Assembly: GCA_963923035.1 (NCBI GenBank)
Contig: CAWUKT010000069.1
Span: forward strand, 1 to 38,130
Direction of reading: 5' to 3'
DNA from: CAWUKT01 sp963923035
Lineage (GTDB): Bacteria > Bacteroidota > Bacteroidia > J057 > JADKCL01
DNA: 38,130 nt
The notes under the pieces were generated by a model. It was not told where the DNA came from. It made no database searches and was given only the letters and a program-made list of their open reading frames with translations. A program made the translations under genes and the position numbers. Positions 1-8,484 of this stretch are shown here, in pieces; positions within the stretch are counted from its first letter, which is position 1, and every line of letters begins with the position of its first letter.

Positions 1-61
1 GCGGCCGCCCTGGGGGGCCGGGGGGGCGGGCCCCCGGGCCACCTAGGCCCCGGCGCCCTTT
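1..61. other. GC-extreme left edge, probably cloning or sequence-end artefact
   Basis: The first ~60 bases are almost pure G/C and begin with a NotI site (GCGGCCGC). In the frame of the following gene they contain a TAG stop at 44-46. The last few codons before base 62 (reading APF) still fit the Nif3 family, so homology is lost somewhere around base 45-50. A vector or linker junction, or low-quality end sequence, explains this better than biology. This is inference. Confidence 0.45.
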
Positions 62-655
62 GTGAGTGGGGGATTGGGGACGTTTATGCCCCTGGAGGGA
101 GCGAAGCCGGCGATTGGACGGATCAACGCGCGGAGTGTGGTGCCGGAGTCGCGGATCGAGGTGCTGGTGCCGACTTATCTGAGGGGGGCGGTGACGCGGG
201 CCTTGTTGGCGACGCATCCGTATGAGGCACCGGCGTATCATTTTGTGGAGACCCTGAACCCGTGGGAGGATGTCGGGGCGGGAATGATCGGGAAACTGGC
301 GGCTCCGATGGCGAAGGCGGATTTTCTGGCGCATGTGAAGGAGGCGTTTGATTGTGGGGGGATTCGGTATGCGGACTGTCCGGGCGAGGTGATCGAGACG
401 GTGGCGTGGTGCGGGGGCTCGGGGAGTTTCCTGACGAAGGCGGCGCTGCGGGCGGGGGCGGATGCGTTTGTGACCGGGGACATCACGTACCATAAATTCT
501 TTGACAACGAGGACCGTATGTTGCTGCTGGACATCGGGCACTATGAATCGGAGCAGTACACTTCTGAACTGATTTATGGCTTTGTTAAGGAAAATTTTGT
601 TAACTTTGCGGTTCATTTGTCGGATATCAAAACGAATCCTGTAAAATATTTCTAA
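62..655 (+). CDS. Nif3-like dinuclear metal-centre protein, 5'-truncated
   Basis: This is the C-terminal two thirds of a Nif3/YqfO/DUF34-type protein, a hexameric family with a two-metal centre whose physiological role is unsettled. Visible family features are the PII-like insert (ending in a VGAGMIGKL-like stretch), then VAWCGGSGSFL, ADAFVTGDITYHKFF and LLLDIGHYESEQYT, which carry metal-binding His/Asp/Glu residues, and the NPVKYF C-terminus. Bacteroidota members have about 365 residues; here only 197 are open, beginning at a GTG, and the N-terminal domain is missing because the window starts inside the gene. The 62 start is therefore only the first usable codon, not the true start. The zinc-ribbon gene follows after 6 bp, a pairing common in Bacteroidota and probably one operon. 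Confidence 0.85.
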   Translation: MSGGLGTFMPLEGAKPAIGRINARSVVPESRIEVLVPTYLRGAVTRALLATHPYEAPAYHFVETLNPWEDVGAGMIGKLAAPMAKADFLAHVKEAFDCGGIRYADCPGEVIETVAWCGGSGSFLTKAALRAGADAFVTGDITYHKFFDNEDRMLLLDIGHYESEQYTSELIYGFVKENFVNFAVHLSDIKTNPVKYF

Positions 656-661
656 TCTAAT

Positions 662-1432
662 ATGGAAGAAGTCGTTGAGCGATTGAGGGCACTGGCCACC
701 CTCCAGTACATAGATTCGAAGCTAGATAAGATTATCACGCTGCGCGGTTCGTTGCCGGATGAGGTCGATGAGGCGGAGTTTGAGATTCAGGGCCTGGTAG
801 GTCGGAAGGACAAAGTTCTGGAAGACATCAAGGACCTGGAAACGGCCATCGCTAAGGGCAACGCTAACATCAAGGAGTACTCGGCTGCCATCGAGCGGTA
901 CGAGGCACAACTCAACGATGTAAAGAACAACCGGGAATACGAAGCGCTGATGAAGGAGATCGAGTACGCTAACCTCGAGATCCTGACTTCGAAGAAGAAA
1001 AATGGTAAGTACGACGACCAGATCAATCAGAAGCAAATTTTGGTTGAGGACATCGAAGGGAAGATCGGAGAAAAGCAGCACGATCTGGAGGAGAAGAAGA
1101 ATGAACTGGAAGTGATCATCCGGGAAACGAAGATTGAAGAGCAGGAATTGCGGAAGCGTTCGGATGGAGCGGCGGAAAAGGTCGAAGGTCGTATCCTGAC
1201 GGCTTATAAAAAGGTGCGTCGGAATATGCGGAATGGCCTGGCGGTTGTTTCTACGGACCGGGAGGCTTGCGGAGGTTGCTTCGCCATCATCCCGCCCCAG
1301 ACGCATATCGAGATTCGTTCCAAGCGCAAGCTGTTGATCTGTGAAAACTGCGGTCGGATGATCGTGGACCAGAGCTTCTTCGACCAATTGAGAGCCCAAG
1401 AGGACGAGCCGGCGACTCCGCAGGAGGCCTGA
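662..1432 (+). CDS. C4-type zinc-ribbon coiled-coil protein (COG1579 family)
   Basis: A 256-residue cytoplasmic protein. Residues ~10-175 are Lys/Glu-rich heptad-like helix, expected to form a long coiled-coil hairpin. The C-terminus carries two CxxC pairs (C203/C206 and C227/C230) that form a zinc ribbon. This matches the COG1579 / CT398-like family, which is linked in the literature to RNA or flagellar/secretion partners, but whose function in Bacteroidota is unknown. The start ATG lies 6 bp after the Nif3-like stop, so the two are very likely cotranscribed. A strong hairpin plus T-tract follows at 1456-1492 and probably ends the operon. Confidence 0.85.
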   Translation: MEEVVERLRALATLQYIDSKLDKIITLRGSLPDEVDEAEFEIQGLVGRKDKVLEDIKDLETAIAKGNANIKEYSAAIERYEAQLNDVKNNREYEALMKEIEYANLEILTSKKKNGKYDDQINQKQILVEDIEGKIGEKQHDLEEKKNELEVIIRETKIEEQELRKRSDGAAEKVEGRILTAYKKVRRNMRNGLAVVSTDREACGGCFAIIPPQTHIEIRSKRKLLICENCGRMIVDQSFFDQLRAQEDEPATPQEA

Positions 1433-1455
1433 TTCGACTCGTTTGAAGATATACC

Positions 1456-1492
1456 AAGGCGTTCTGTGGAAACAGGACGCCTTTTATTTTTT
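1456..1492 (+). terminator. Rho-independent terminator after the zinc-ribbon gene
   Basis: A 12-bp stem with one G-T wobble (1456-1467 pairing with 1472-1483) closes a GGAA tetraloop, and a T-rich tract runs to 1492. It lies 23 bp after the stop of the zinc-ribbon gene. Confidence 0.85.
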
Positions 1493-1527
1493 GAACTTCC
1501 GTGACCCACGTCTCGTACATCTTAGGA

Positions 1528-3012
1528 ATGCGTCGGATACTGATTGGATGTTTCTTGCTGGTGGCCAGTGTGATGCTGGGGATGGCCCAGGACGCGGCCT
1601 CGCGGACCGAGGTGGAAACGGCCATTGCCCAATTGGAATTGGATGAGGCCGCCGCCCTCGCCCAACGCCTTCCGACTTCCCACGAACAACGTTATTACGA
1701 CTGCCGCATTCTCTTCTTGCGGTACCTGGTCTCGGAGGCTCCCACGCACTGGAAATCCTTTCTCCCCGCTTGCAAATCCACGCTCCAATTGCTGTCGCGC
1801 CTGCCGGATACGAATCCGGAAAAGCAGGTGATGATGGCGGAATTGTACTTCATCCGCGGCGCGGGCAAGATGCTGCACAAGCGCATGGTCGGCGCAGCTT
1901 TGGATGTAAAGAATGCCTGTTCGCTCCTCGACCAAAACCAATCCGCTTTTCCCGACAATGTCGAGCAAAAAAAGCTGCTGGGTGTGTACCACGTGGCCAT
2001 GGGCAGCATTCCGAAGAAGCTGCGGTGGCTGAGTAGCGCGGTCTGCTTCCGGGGGGACCTGGATACAGGGTTGGCCTACCTCGAAGAGGCGGCTCGCTCC
2101 AGTCGGTTGATGGGGATGGAGGCGGAGGTGATCTTGTTTTACTGCGAGAAGAACTTGCTTTCGGAGCCGGAGGCGGCTTTGGTCCGGGCAACTCAATTGA
2201 CGGAGCGCTACCCGGGAAGTAAGATCCTGGCTTATCTAAAGCTGTCGGGCCTGCTGGAACTTCGGCGGATCGATGCAGCATTGGATTTCTGTGCGGAGAT
2301 GGAGCCGCTGTTTGCGGCCCAAACGAAGAGTGCAGACCTGCCAATTTGGGACTATACGCGGGCCAAGGCGCATTATTTCCGGTTGGACTTCGCGGAAGCG
2401 GAGCGGTATTTCGACCGGTTCTTGGACCGTTATCCGGGCAAGACCTTGCAGGCGGATGCGATGTTCCGGAAGGGGATGGCGCTGGCGTTGCAAGATGATT
2501 ATCCGGCGGCGCGCCGGGTGTTTCATGCGATGATGAACCTGGAGTCCTCGTCTTTTGACGAGGATGAGTATGCGCGGCATATGGCCTCGATCTACCGCTT
2601 TCGGGAGCCGAATCCGGTCGAAAAGACCTTGTTTCGGGCCCGGAACCTGTTTGATGGCGGGTTTTATACCCGGTCAGTGGGTGAATTGGAGGCGGTACAA
2701 GCCGAGGGCGAATTGGGGGGCAATGAACAAACGGAACTGTATTATCGGCTGGGCCGTAACCATCAGGCACTGGGCGATTTAGCGGCCGCGAAACAAGATT
2801 ACCTGAACTGCGTACAATTGGAACCGGGCCGCGCTCTGTGGATGAAGGTCTATGCCCATTTTTATTTGGGTCAGGTCTACGAAGCAGAGGGAGGTTTGGC
2901 GGAAGCACGGGAACAGTACGAAACTGCCCTGGCTTACGACGATTATGAATATCAATCCGGGCTCGAACAGCGGGCCAAAGCGTCTTTGCACCGTCTTCGA
3001 AAGCAGAAATAG
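1528..3012 (+). CDS. Exported tetratricopeptide-repeat protein
   Basis: About 494 residues from the ATG at 1528. An in-frame GTG at 1501 would add nine residues in front of a normal signal peptide (MRRILIGCFLLVASVML, then GMAQ), so 1528 is preferred. The mature part is helical. TPR-like pairs are visible at about 270-330 (ARAKAHYFRLDFAEAERYFDR, then DAMFRKGMALALQDDYPAARRVF) and again near the C-terminus (LYYRLGRNHQALGDLAAAKQDY, then AHFYLGQVYEAEGGLAEAREQY). It is probably a periplasmic or surface scaffold. No enzyme motif is seen and the partner is unknown. It follows the terminator at 1456-1492, so it needs its own promoter, which I could not identify. Confidence 0.8.
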   Translation: MRRILIGCFLLVASVMLGMAQDAASRTEVETAIAQLELDEAAALAQRLPTSHEQRYYDCRILFLRYLVSEAPTHWKSFLPACKSTLQLLSRLPDTNPEKQVMMAELYFIRGAGKMLHKRMVGAALDVKNACSLLDQNQSAFPDNVEQKKLLGVYHVAMGSIPKKLRWLSSAVCFRGDLDTGLAYLEEAARSSRLMGMEAEVILFYCEKNLLSEPEAALVRATQLTERYPGSKILAYLKLSGLLELRRIDAALDFCAEMEPLFAAQTKSADLPIWDYTRAKAHYFRLDFAEAERYFDRFLDRYPGKTLQADAMFRKGMALALQDDYPAARRVFHAMMNLESSSFDEDEYARHMASIYRFREPNPVEKTLFRARNLFDGGFYTRSVGELEAVQAEGELGGNEQTELYYRLGRNHQALGDLAAAKQDYLNCVQLEPGRALWMKVYAHFYLGQVYEAEGGLAEAREQYETALAYDDYEYQSGLEQRAKASLHRLRKQK

Positions 3013-3110
3013 GACCGCAAAGGTGCTGTCTAACTGGCTATGGTTCAATGAACATGGCCTTGGAGTCACCAACTGAGTTAACCGTTTACTTTCCACTTAT
3101 GGAAATCGCT

Positions 3111-3140
3111 TCGGTGTGGCATCCAACTTGAGTACCTTTG
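3111..3140 (+). promoter_or_regulatory. Putative Bacteroidota promoter for the lipoprotein gene
   Basis: TACCTTTG at 3133-3140 matches the TAnnTTTG -7 consensus, with TTCG at 3111-3114 (consensus TTTG) 18 bp upstream. The GTG start follows 25 bp downstream. Confidence 0.5.
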
Positions 3141-3165
3141 TTAACAAGCATTATTTATACATCCA

Positions 3166-3783
3166 GTGCGTACCCTAGCCGCCATTACTGTCTTTAGCCT
3201 GCTTTACCTGACTTCCTGTCTGGGTGGAAACGGTGTGGAATACAAGGAAGTTACGGTCGAAAATACCTACCAGGTACGGATTCCGAACAGCATGCAGAAG
3301 ACGAATGAGCTGCATGACTTTGCCCGGCTTCAGTATTCGGACGAACAGGAAGGCTACTTCCTGATTGGCATTGACGAATCCAAGGACGCACTGAACAAGC
3401 TCCACCTCTACTATCAATTGGAAGACTACGCCCATTTTGTCACGCGCACTGTGGCGGACGGGTTGGATACTTCGCGGGTGGCGGCGCAAGGCCAGCAGGA
3501 GATCAATGGTCTCCAGTGCATCAGCACGGACATGTACGGCGCGATGACGTCGCTCGAATCTTCGTTGGAGGTGTACTACCGGCTGATGGTGCTGGAAAGC
3601 GACCGGAACTTTTATCAATTGATTGCCTGGACCTCCCGGGACCAAGCGCCTCGCTTCCGCACGATTGCGGATGAAATCGAGTGTTCGTTTCTCGAACTGG
3701 CGTATGCGGAGATCGAGGACGTCGATTCTCCGAACGGCTCGGAGCCAGCGGGCGCTGGGTCTGCGGCTGAGACAGCCGAGTAG
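3166..3783 (+). CDS. Small lipoprotein, possibly PsbP/DUF1795-like fold
   Basis: A 205-residue protein starting at GTG 3166. A short hydrophobic signal ends in a lipobox (LTSC, Cys at about residue 18), so it should be a lipid-anchored envelope protein. The mature part begins with VENTYQVRIPNSM, then alternating strands and a helical stretch (LEDYAHFVTRTVADGL), ending in a Glu/Ala-rich tail. This layout resembles PsbP/Mog1/DUF1795-type small alpha-beta proteins, but only by overall look. No catalytic residues are evident. It has its own TAnnTTTG promoter at 3133-3140. It is the last credible gene before the 2.7-kb repeat region. Confidence 0.7.
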   Translation: MRTLAAITVFSLLYLTSCLGGNGVEYKEVTVENTYQVRIPNSMQKTNELHDFARLQYSDEQEGYFLIGIDESKDALNKLHLYYQLEDYAHFVTRTVADGLDTSRVAAQGQQEINGLQCISTDMYGAMTSLESSLEVYYRLMVLESDRNFYQLIAWTSRDQAPRFRTIADEIECSFLELAYAEIEDVDSPNGSEPAGAGSAAETAE

Positions 3784-4099
3784 GGTTGTTCTTGCCTTTT
3801 TGTTTCCCTTATTCGTAATGGGTTTTCGTTTCTGAGGTATTGCCTTGGGGGTGATGTTTATGCTTGGGCTTTTTGGGCGGCTTGGGGATGAGCGTGGGGG
3901 GTGGGCGTGGGGGGTGGGCGTGGGGACTGGCGGTTTGGTGGGGCTGGTTCTTGAAAGAGTCCTGGGTCATGGGGTTGTGGTTGATGGGCAGTTCAATTTG
4001 GTTACTCCTTTTTGATTTGTGGGATTCTGGGGCCTGGGTGTGGTTTGGTGGCGGATTGATTGGGTCCAATTTTGTTCTTGGCTGGGGGACTGGGCGGTC
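3784..4099. other. G-rich intergenic segment between lipoprotein gene and repeat array
   Basis: No credible gene. The + strand is strongly G-biased with many GGG-GGGGGG runs, including three tandem 13-bp copies at 3892-3930 listed separately. The open frame at 3864-4184 is Trp/Gly-rich, has no start signal and runs into the repeat array, so it is taken as a by-product of G-richness. Confidence 0.6.
3892..3930 (+). repeat. Three tandem copies of a G-rich 13-mer, G-quadruplex-capable
   Basis: GCGTGGGGGGTGG is repeated at 3892-3904 and 3905-3917, with a two-mismatch third copy at 3918-3930. Runs of at least three G separated by one to three bases meet the usual G-quadruplex pattern on the + strand. 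Confidence 0.8.
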
Positions 4100-5985
4100 G
4101 AGGTCGTTAGCCGAGGGTCTTGTTCGATTCAGAATTGGCAGAATAGATCTTTGCCAGAGCACCGATTTCTCGAATAGAAGCTGAGATCGCTTCCAATTCG
4201 ATCATGAGCCGAAATCTGAGATTACACATCGTTTACCTCAGAGCTTTCCTCATGCGCCAGTGGCGGAGTCGGGCTTTGCCCGGACGCGAATTCTTCGAGG
4301 GTGATTAAGATTCGCTCCAATTCAATCTTGAACCAAATTCTGAGCGGTTCAAGATCGTATACTGCGATCCTTATTCGATTCGGAATTGGCAGAATTGATC
4401 TTTACGTGGACGCGAATTCTTCTGGCAGTGGCTAGAATCGGCTCCAAATCGATATTGGCCAAGTTCTGAGAAATTCCACATCGTTTGCTGTAATACTTTC
4501 CCCATAAGAAATTGGCAGAACCAATCTTTGCAAGGACGCCAATTCCTAGGACAGAAACTGAGATCTCTTCCAATTCCATCAGGAGCCAAAATTTGGTCGA
4601 TTACACATCGTTTATCGCAGAGCTTTTCCCATGAGCCAACGGCGAGGCAGAGCCTTGCCCGGAGGGGAAACTCTTGATTGACGGCTCAGAACAGTTACAA
4701 TTCGATCATTGGCAGCATTCTTCGGGTCCCACCTCAAAAACTGTAGGGCTTATCCTATTCGAAATTGGCAAACTCGCTCTGTACCCAGACGTGAACCCTT
4801 AGGGAAGCGGTTAAAATCCGCTCCGATGCGATCAAGGGCCAAATCCCAAGCTATCCAAGATCGCTTTCCACAGTACATACCCCATTCACCAATGGCAGAG
4901 TCGATATTTGCTTAGACTCGAATTCCTCGGGAGGTGGTTAGGGTTCCTTCAATTTGCTCCTTGGCCGCTTTTTGAGCGATTGAATATCGTTTGCAGCGAT
5001 TTTTATTCGATTCGGAATTGGCGGAATCGATCTCTGCCTGAACGCGAATTCTTCGGAGAGCGATTAAGATTGGCTCACAATGCGATGTGGGCCGAATTCT
5101 GAGAAATTCCATATCGCTTACCGTACTACTTTTCCCATAAAACATTGGCAGAATCAATCTTTGCAAGGACGTGGTTTCCTCGGACAGAAACTGAGATCGA
5201 TCCCAATTCGATCAGGTGCGGAAATCTGATCGACTACAAATCGTTTACCGCCAAGCTTTTTACATGAGCCTATGGCTGAGTCGATCCTTGTCCGGAGGGG
5301 AATTCTTCGAAGGCGATTAAGATTTGCTCCAAATTGATTGTTGGCTGAAATCTGGGCCATTCCATATCAATAACGCAGTACATTTTCTATTCACCATTGG
5401 CTTATTCAATCTTCACCTGCCCCCAAATTCTTCAGGGGGTAGTTAGGATTGGAGCCAATTCGACTATGGCCTGAATCCTGAGCCAGCCAACATCGTTTCA
5501 TGCAATTCTTTTCCACTCGCCATTTGCAAAATCGATCTTTACCCGGCCCCGAATTCAATAGGCAGCGGTTAAGATTCGCTCCAATTTAATCACAAACCGA
5601 ATTGGGGGAGTTCAATATTGTTTACCGCGATTCTTATTCGATTCGGAATTGGCAGAATTGATCTTTGCCTGAAGCGATTTCCTCGGGCGGTGGATAGAAT
5701 CGGCTCCAATTCAAACATGGACCATATCCTCAGCGATCGAAAAGCGTTAATAGAGCTTCCTATTCGATTCACCATTGGCAGAATCAATCTTTGCAAAAAC
5801 GCGGATTCTTCAGGGGGTGGTTAGGATTGGGCCAATTCGACTATGGCCTGTATCCTGAGAGATCCATCATCTTCTCGCACGGTTCTTATCTATTCATTAA
5901 TGGCTTAATCGATCTTTACCTAAACGCGAATTTCTCGGGAAGCGGCTGAGATCGGCTCTAATTTGAATCTTGTTCAGATACTAGT
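4100..5985. repeat. Satellite-like array: ~15 degenerate tandem 126-bp units in a ~631-bp higher-order repeat
   Basis: A recurring anchor of the type GAATTGGCAGAAT appears at about 4135, 4260, 4386, 4512, 4638, 4765, 4892, 5018, 5145, 5272, 5397, 5523, 5649, 5775 and 5900. The steps are 125-127 bp (mean about 126). After the anchor each unit shows in order GATCTTTGCC-like, ACGCGAATTCTTCGG-like, GCGATTAAGATTCGCTCC-like, CAATTCGATC-like, CCGAATTCTGAG-like and CATCGTTTACCGC-like blocks. Every fifth unit is more alike: TTATTCGATTCGGAATTGGC occurs exactly in the units anchored at 4386, 5018 and 5649 (632 and 631 bp apart), and the units at 4512 and 5145 share AATCTTTGCAAGGACG and GACAGAAACTGAGATC. 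The open frames inside are short, start at random places and lack translation signals. The function is unknown. Confidence 0.9.
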
Positions 5986-6463
5986 CGTCCATGCTTCGTT
6001 ATTGGATATTCTCGATTTCATCCAACGCTTACACCTGAACGACATCACCTGCCCCAATCCCACTAGCCAAGGTCTTGAACCAATCCTACCAAGCCTTTTG
6101 TTAAAGATATTCCGCCCTTGCAGTGGTGGGGATGGTTCACAACTATCACCTCCTCCAGAAGGCCCACTTCCTTACTACATCTGGTAGATGCTCAATTGGT
6201 TCAGGAGCAATCTTGATCATTCCGAGCTTGCCCAATACCACATAGGGAAGTTCTCAAGGTGATTGCTTAATGAACTTTGGTATCGGGGCATACGAATCTT
6301 AAGTCATAGACTTCATCTTGGCTCTGCACCTTCCCCATTCCTATCTAAGCGGTAGGATGCTCAGCACGAACCTTCTGAAAGCAAGGAGCTTACAGATTTA
6401 AGAGCCATCCTTTGGATTACATTTCCAGCTGACATTCCTCGTGCATCCAAAGAACGATTTTCC
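5986..6463. other. Unique gene-free stretch between the array and purB
   Basis: No credible coding region: the 74-residue frame at 5963-6187 starts inside the last repeat unit and has no recognisable similarity or ribosome-binding site. No tRNA T-arm, riboswitch or terminator was recognised. It ends at the purB promoter. Confidence 0.5.
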
Positions 6464-6471
6464 TATCTTTG
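6464..6471 (+). promoter_or_regulatory. Promoter -7 element (TATCTTTG) for purB
   Basis: A perfect TAnnTTTG match. It lies 20 bp upstream of the GTG at 6492 and downstream of the alternative GTG at 6441, so it helps decide the start. No good -33 TTTG was seen. Confidence 0.55.
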
Positions 6472-6491
6472 CATCCTTAAATTTCACGCCC

Positions 6492-7853
6492 GTGGTACTA
6501 GAAGCACTCATCTCCATTTCGCCCATCGACGGTCGCTACCGTCACAAGTTGGAGCGACTCGCCCAATATTTTTCGGAGTCCGGATTTATCCGGTACAAAG
6601 TCCAGGTCGAAGCTGAGTACTTCATCGCCCTGTGCGAAATGGGCCTGGGCCAACTCCAAGATCAGTACACGGATCATTTTCCCGCCATACGGCAGCTGTA
6701 CCAGGACTTCAAATTGGAGGATGCAGTACGGGTCAAGGAAATTGAACGGGTGACCAACCACGATGTCAAGGCGGTCGAATACTTCATCAAAGAAAAGTTT
6801 GAAGCGATTTCACCTGAGTTGGCTTCGGCCAAGGAGTTTATCCATTTTGGTCTGACCTCTCAGGACATCAACAATACATCGGTCCCGATGATGCTGCGGG
6901 ATGCGCTGGAAGAGGTTTACCTTCCGGGGTTGCGCAATGTCATCGAACAGATTGATGCCCACGCCAAAGAGTGGGAGAATATTCCGCTATTGGCCCGTAC
7001 CCACGGGCAACCGGCCAGCCCGACGCTGCTGAGCAAGGAACTGCGGGTCTTTACGAGTCGGTTGAACCGACAGTTTGCCCAGCTGGATGCCCAGGACTAT
7101 CCTGGGAAATTTGGGGGAGCCACCGGCAACTTCAATGCACACTATGTGACCTTCCCGGAAATTGATTGGCATGGATTTGCCCGTACCTTTCTGAAGGATA
7201 CTCTAAGGCTTCGCCGCTCCTCTCCAACCACCCAGATCGAACATTACGATGGTCTAAGCGAGATTTTTGACAATCTCAAACGGGTTAACACCATCCTCAT
7301 CGACCTGTGTGTGGATGTTTGGCTCTACATTTCGCAGGAATACTTCAAGCAAAAGACCTTGGCCAATGAAGTGGGCTCCTCCGCAATGCCGCACAAGGTC
7401 AATCCCATTGATTTCGAAAATGCGGAGGGGAACCTCGGCCTGGCAAATGCGATGCTTGAGTTCCTCAGTCGCAAACTGCCCGTTTCGCGCCTGCAACGTG
7501 ACCTCACAGATTCGACCGTTCTGCGGAACATAGGTGTAGCGATCGCCCATAGCTATCTTGCCATTCTTTCCTTGCAAAGAGGACTGTGGAAATTAGAAGT
7601 GAACAAGGCAAAAATCTACTCCGATCTGGAAGGAAACTGGGCGGTGGTCGCCGAAGCACTCCAGAATATTCTTCGCCGGGAGGGATACCCCAACCCTTAT
7701 GAACAACTGAAAGCGCTGACCAGAGGCAAATCAGGCATCAACGCCACAGCTATTTCTGAGTTTATCGAGGGCCTCGACGTACCGAACCAAATCAAAGAGG
7801 AAATGCGAAGCATTAGCCCGGAGAACTACGTCGGCCAAGAGGACTTCGGCTGA
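6492..7853 (+). CDS. purB: Adenylosuccinate lyase
   Basis: Cleaves SAICAR to AICAR and adenylosuccinate to AMP, each releasing fumarate, in purine synthesis in the cytoplasm. About 453 residues from GTG 6492. The N-terminus ISPIDGRY is typical of PurB, the middle has TSQDINNT and ARTHGQPASPT, which carry catalytic and substrate-binding residues, and the fumarase/aspartase superfamily signature appears as GSSAMPHKVNP. The RLQRDLTDSTVLRNIG stretch is also family-typical. An upstream GTG at 6441 would add 17 residues that do not fit the family and would start before the TATCTTTG promoter at 6464, so it is rejected. The start is not ATG. The gene stands alone, with the repeat array behind it. Confidence 0.95.
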   Translation: MVLEALISISPIDGRYRHKLERLAQYFSESGFIRYKVQVEAEYFIALCEMGLGQLQDQYTDHFPAIRQLYQDFKLEDAVRVKEIERVTNHDVKAVEYFIKEKFEAISPELASAKEFIHFGLTSQDINNTSVPMMLRDALEEVYLPGLRNVIEQIDAHAKEWENIPLLARTHGQPASPTLLSKELRVFTSRLNRQFAQLDAQDYPGKFGGATGNFNAHYVTFPEIDWHGFARTFLKDTLRLRRSSPTTQIEHYDGLSEIFDNLKRVNTILIDLCVDVWLYISQEYFKQKTLANEVGSSAMPHKVNPIDFENAEGNLGLANAMLEFLSRKLPVSRLQRDLTDSTVLRNIGVAIAHSYLAILSLQRGLWKLEVNKAKIYSDLEGNWAVVAEALQNILRREGYPNPYEQLKALTRGKSGINATAISEFIEGLDVPNQIKEEMRSISPENYVGQEDFG

Positions 7854-7918
7854 TTCATAGCTCCCTTTGTCACTCAGATGACGGACTCTTTTTCCCAAGC
7901 TCCCGATCTTTCCAACCA

Positions 7919-7947
7919 ATTCTCATTGATTTTTGTTTATTGAGAAT
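7919..7947. promoter_or_regulatory. Inverted repeat upstream of the rhodanese gene
   Basis: ATTCTCA (7919-7925) faces TGAGAAT (7941-7947) across 15 bases, ending 20 bp before the rhodanese start. It may be an operator or part of the leader. The evidence is only the dyad itself. Confidence 0.3.
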
Positions 7948-7967
7948 AAGAACGAACACTTTTTCCT

Positions 7968-8483
7968 ATGATCCGACTCATTCTCCACATAATCCTCATG
8001 AGCATTTTGACCAACTCTTCCTTATTTGGTCAAGAGACCGATCCTGCCTACGTCAAGAAATTGGACAAGTTGTACCAACATTCGGTAGAGGTGATCCAAC
8101 CTGATGAGCTTTCGGGTATTCTCGACTCAAATTCGGATGTTTTGATTCTTGATACCAGAACCGAGCGAGAATTTGAGGTGAGCCATATTCCTGGGGCTAC
8201 TTTTGTTGATTATGACTCCTTTAAAAAGAAGGATTGGGATGATGTTTCCCGGGACAAAAAGGTGATTGTCTATTGCTCCGTCGGATACCGAAGCGAGCGG
8301 ATCGGGGAGAAGTTGCAAAAAATGGGCTTTGGTGACGTCCAAAATCTTTACGGAGGAATCTTTGAATGGAAAAATCAAGGATACCAAGTCGAAGATGCCG
8401 CCGGCTCTACAACTGAACAAGTTCATACTTACAATAAAGATTGGGGGCAATGGCTCCAAAAAGGAGAAAAGGTTTACAAGTAG
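7968..8483 (+). CDS. Exported rhodanese-domain protein
   Basis: A 171-residue protein. A hydrophobic N-terminus (MIRLILHIILMSILTNSSLFG, cleaved near residue 21) indicates export to the periplasm. The rhodanese domain spans about 42-138: LILDTRTEREFEVSHIPGA, then VIVYCSVGYRS with the active-site Cys at 103 and a full six-residue loop, then NLYGGIFEWKNQG. Single-domain rhodaneses move sulfane sulfur or act as thiol/redox or arsenate-related enzymes; the substrate is not visible here. One base separates its TAG from the next ATG, so it is very likely cotranscribed with the DUF2064 gene. Rhodanese and DUF2064 genes are sometimes found with arsenosugar genes, but no arsM or radical-SAM arsS gene is in this window. 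Confidence 0.85.
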   Translation: MIRLILHIILMSILTNSSLFGQETDPAYVKKLDKLYQHSVEVIQPDELSGILDSNSDVLILDTRTEREFEVSHIPGATFVDYDSFKKKDWDDVSRDKKVIVYCSVGYRSERIGEKLQKMGFGDVQNLYGGIFEWKNQGYQVEDAAGSTTEQVHTYNKDWGQWLQKGEKVYK

Positions 8484-8484
8484 C

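Noticed and set aside
1850..2908. 352-residue Pro-rich frame on the minus strand
   Set aside because: It is antisense to the TPR gene; composition is explained by its codon use.
4123..4131. TTCGATTC resembling a tRNA T-loop
   Set aside because: No pairing stems, acceptor arm or anticodon arm around it; it is part of the 126-bp repeat.
3864..4184. 106-residue Trp/Gly-rich open frame
   Set aside because: Its composition follows from the G-rich strand, it has no start signal, and it runs into the 126-bp array.
4349..5830. Short open frames on both strands in the repeat array (68-84 residues)
   Set aside because: They recur because the repeat length is a multiple of three. None has a promoter or start site, and they are not alike enough to be a maintained protein family.
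4100..5985. CRISPR array
   Set aside because: Units are 126 bp, diverged over their whole length, with no short exact repeat and unique spacer pattern and no cas gene nearby.
6441..6491. Upstream GTG start for adenylosuccinate lyase
   Set aside because: It lies upstream of the TATCTTTG promoter box and adds residues absent from the family.
8266..8484. 73-codon N-terminal extension of the DUF2064 gene
   Set aside because: It lies inside the rhodanese gene in another frame and has no family similarity.
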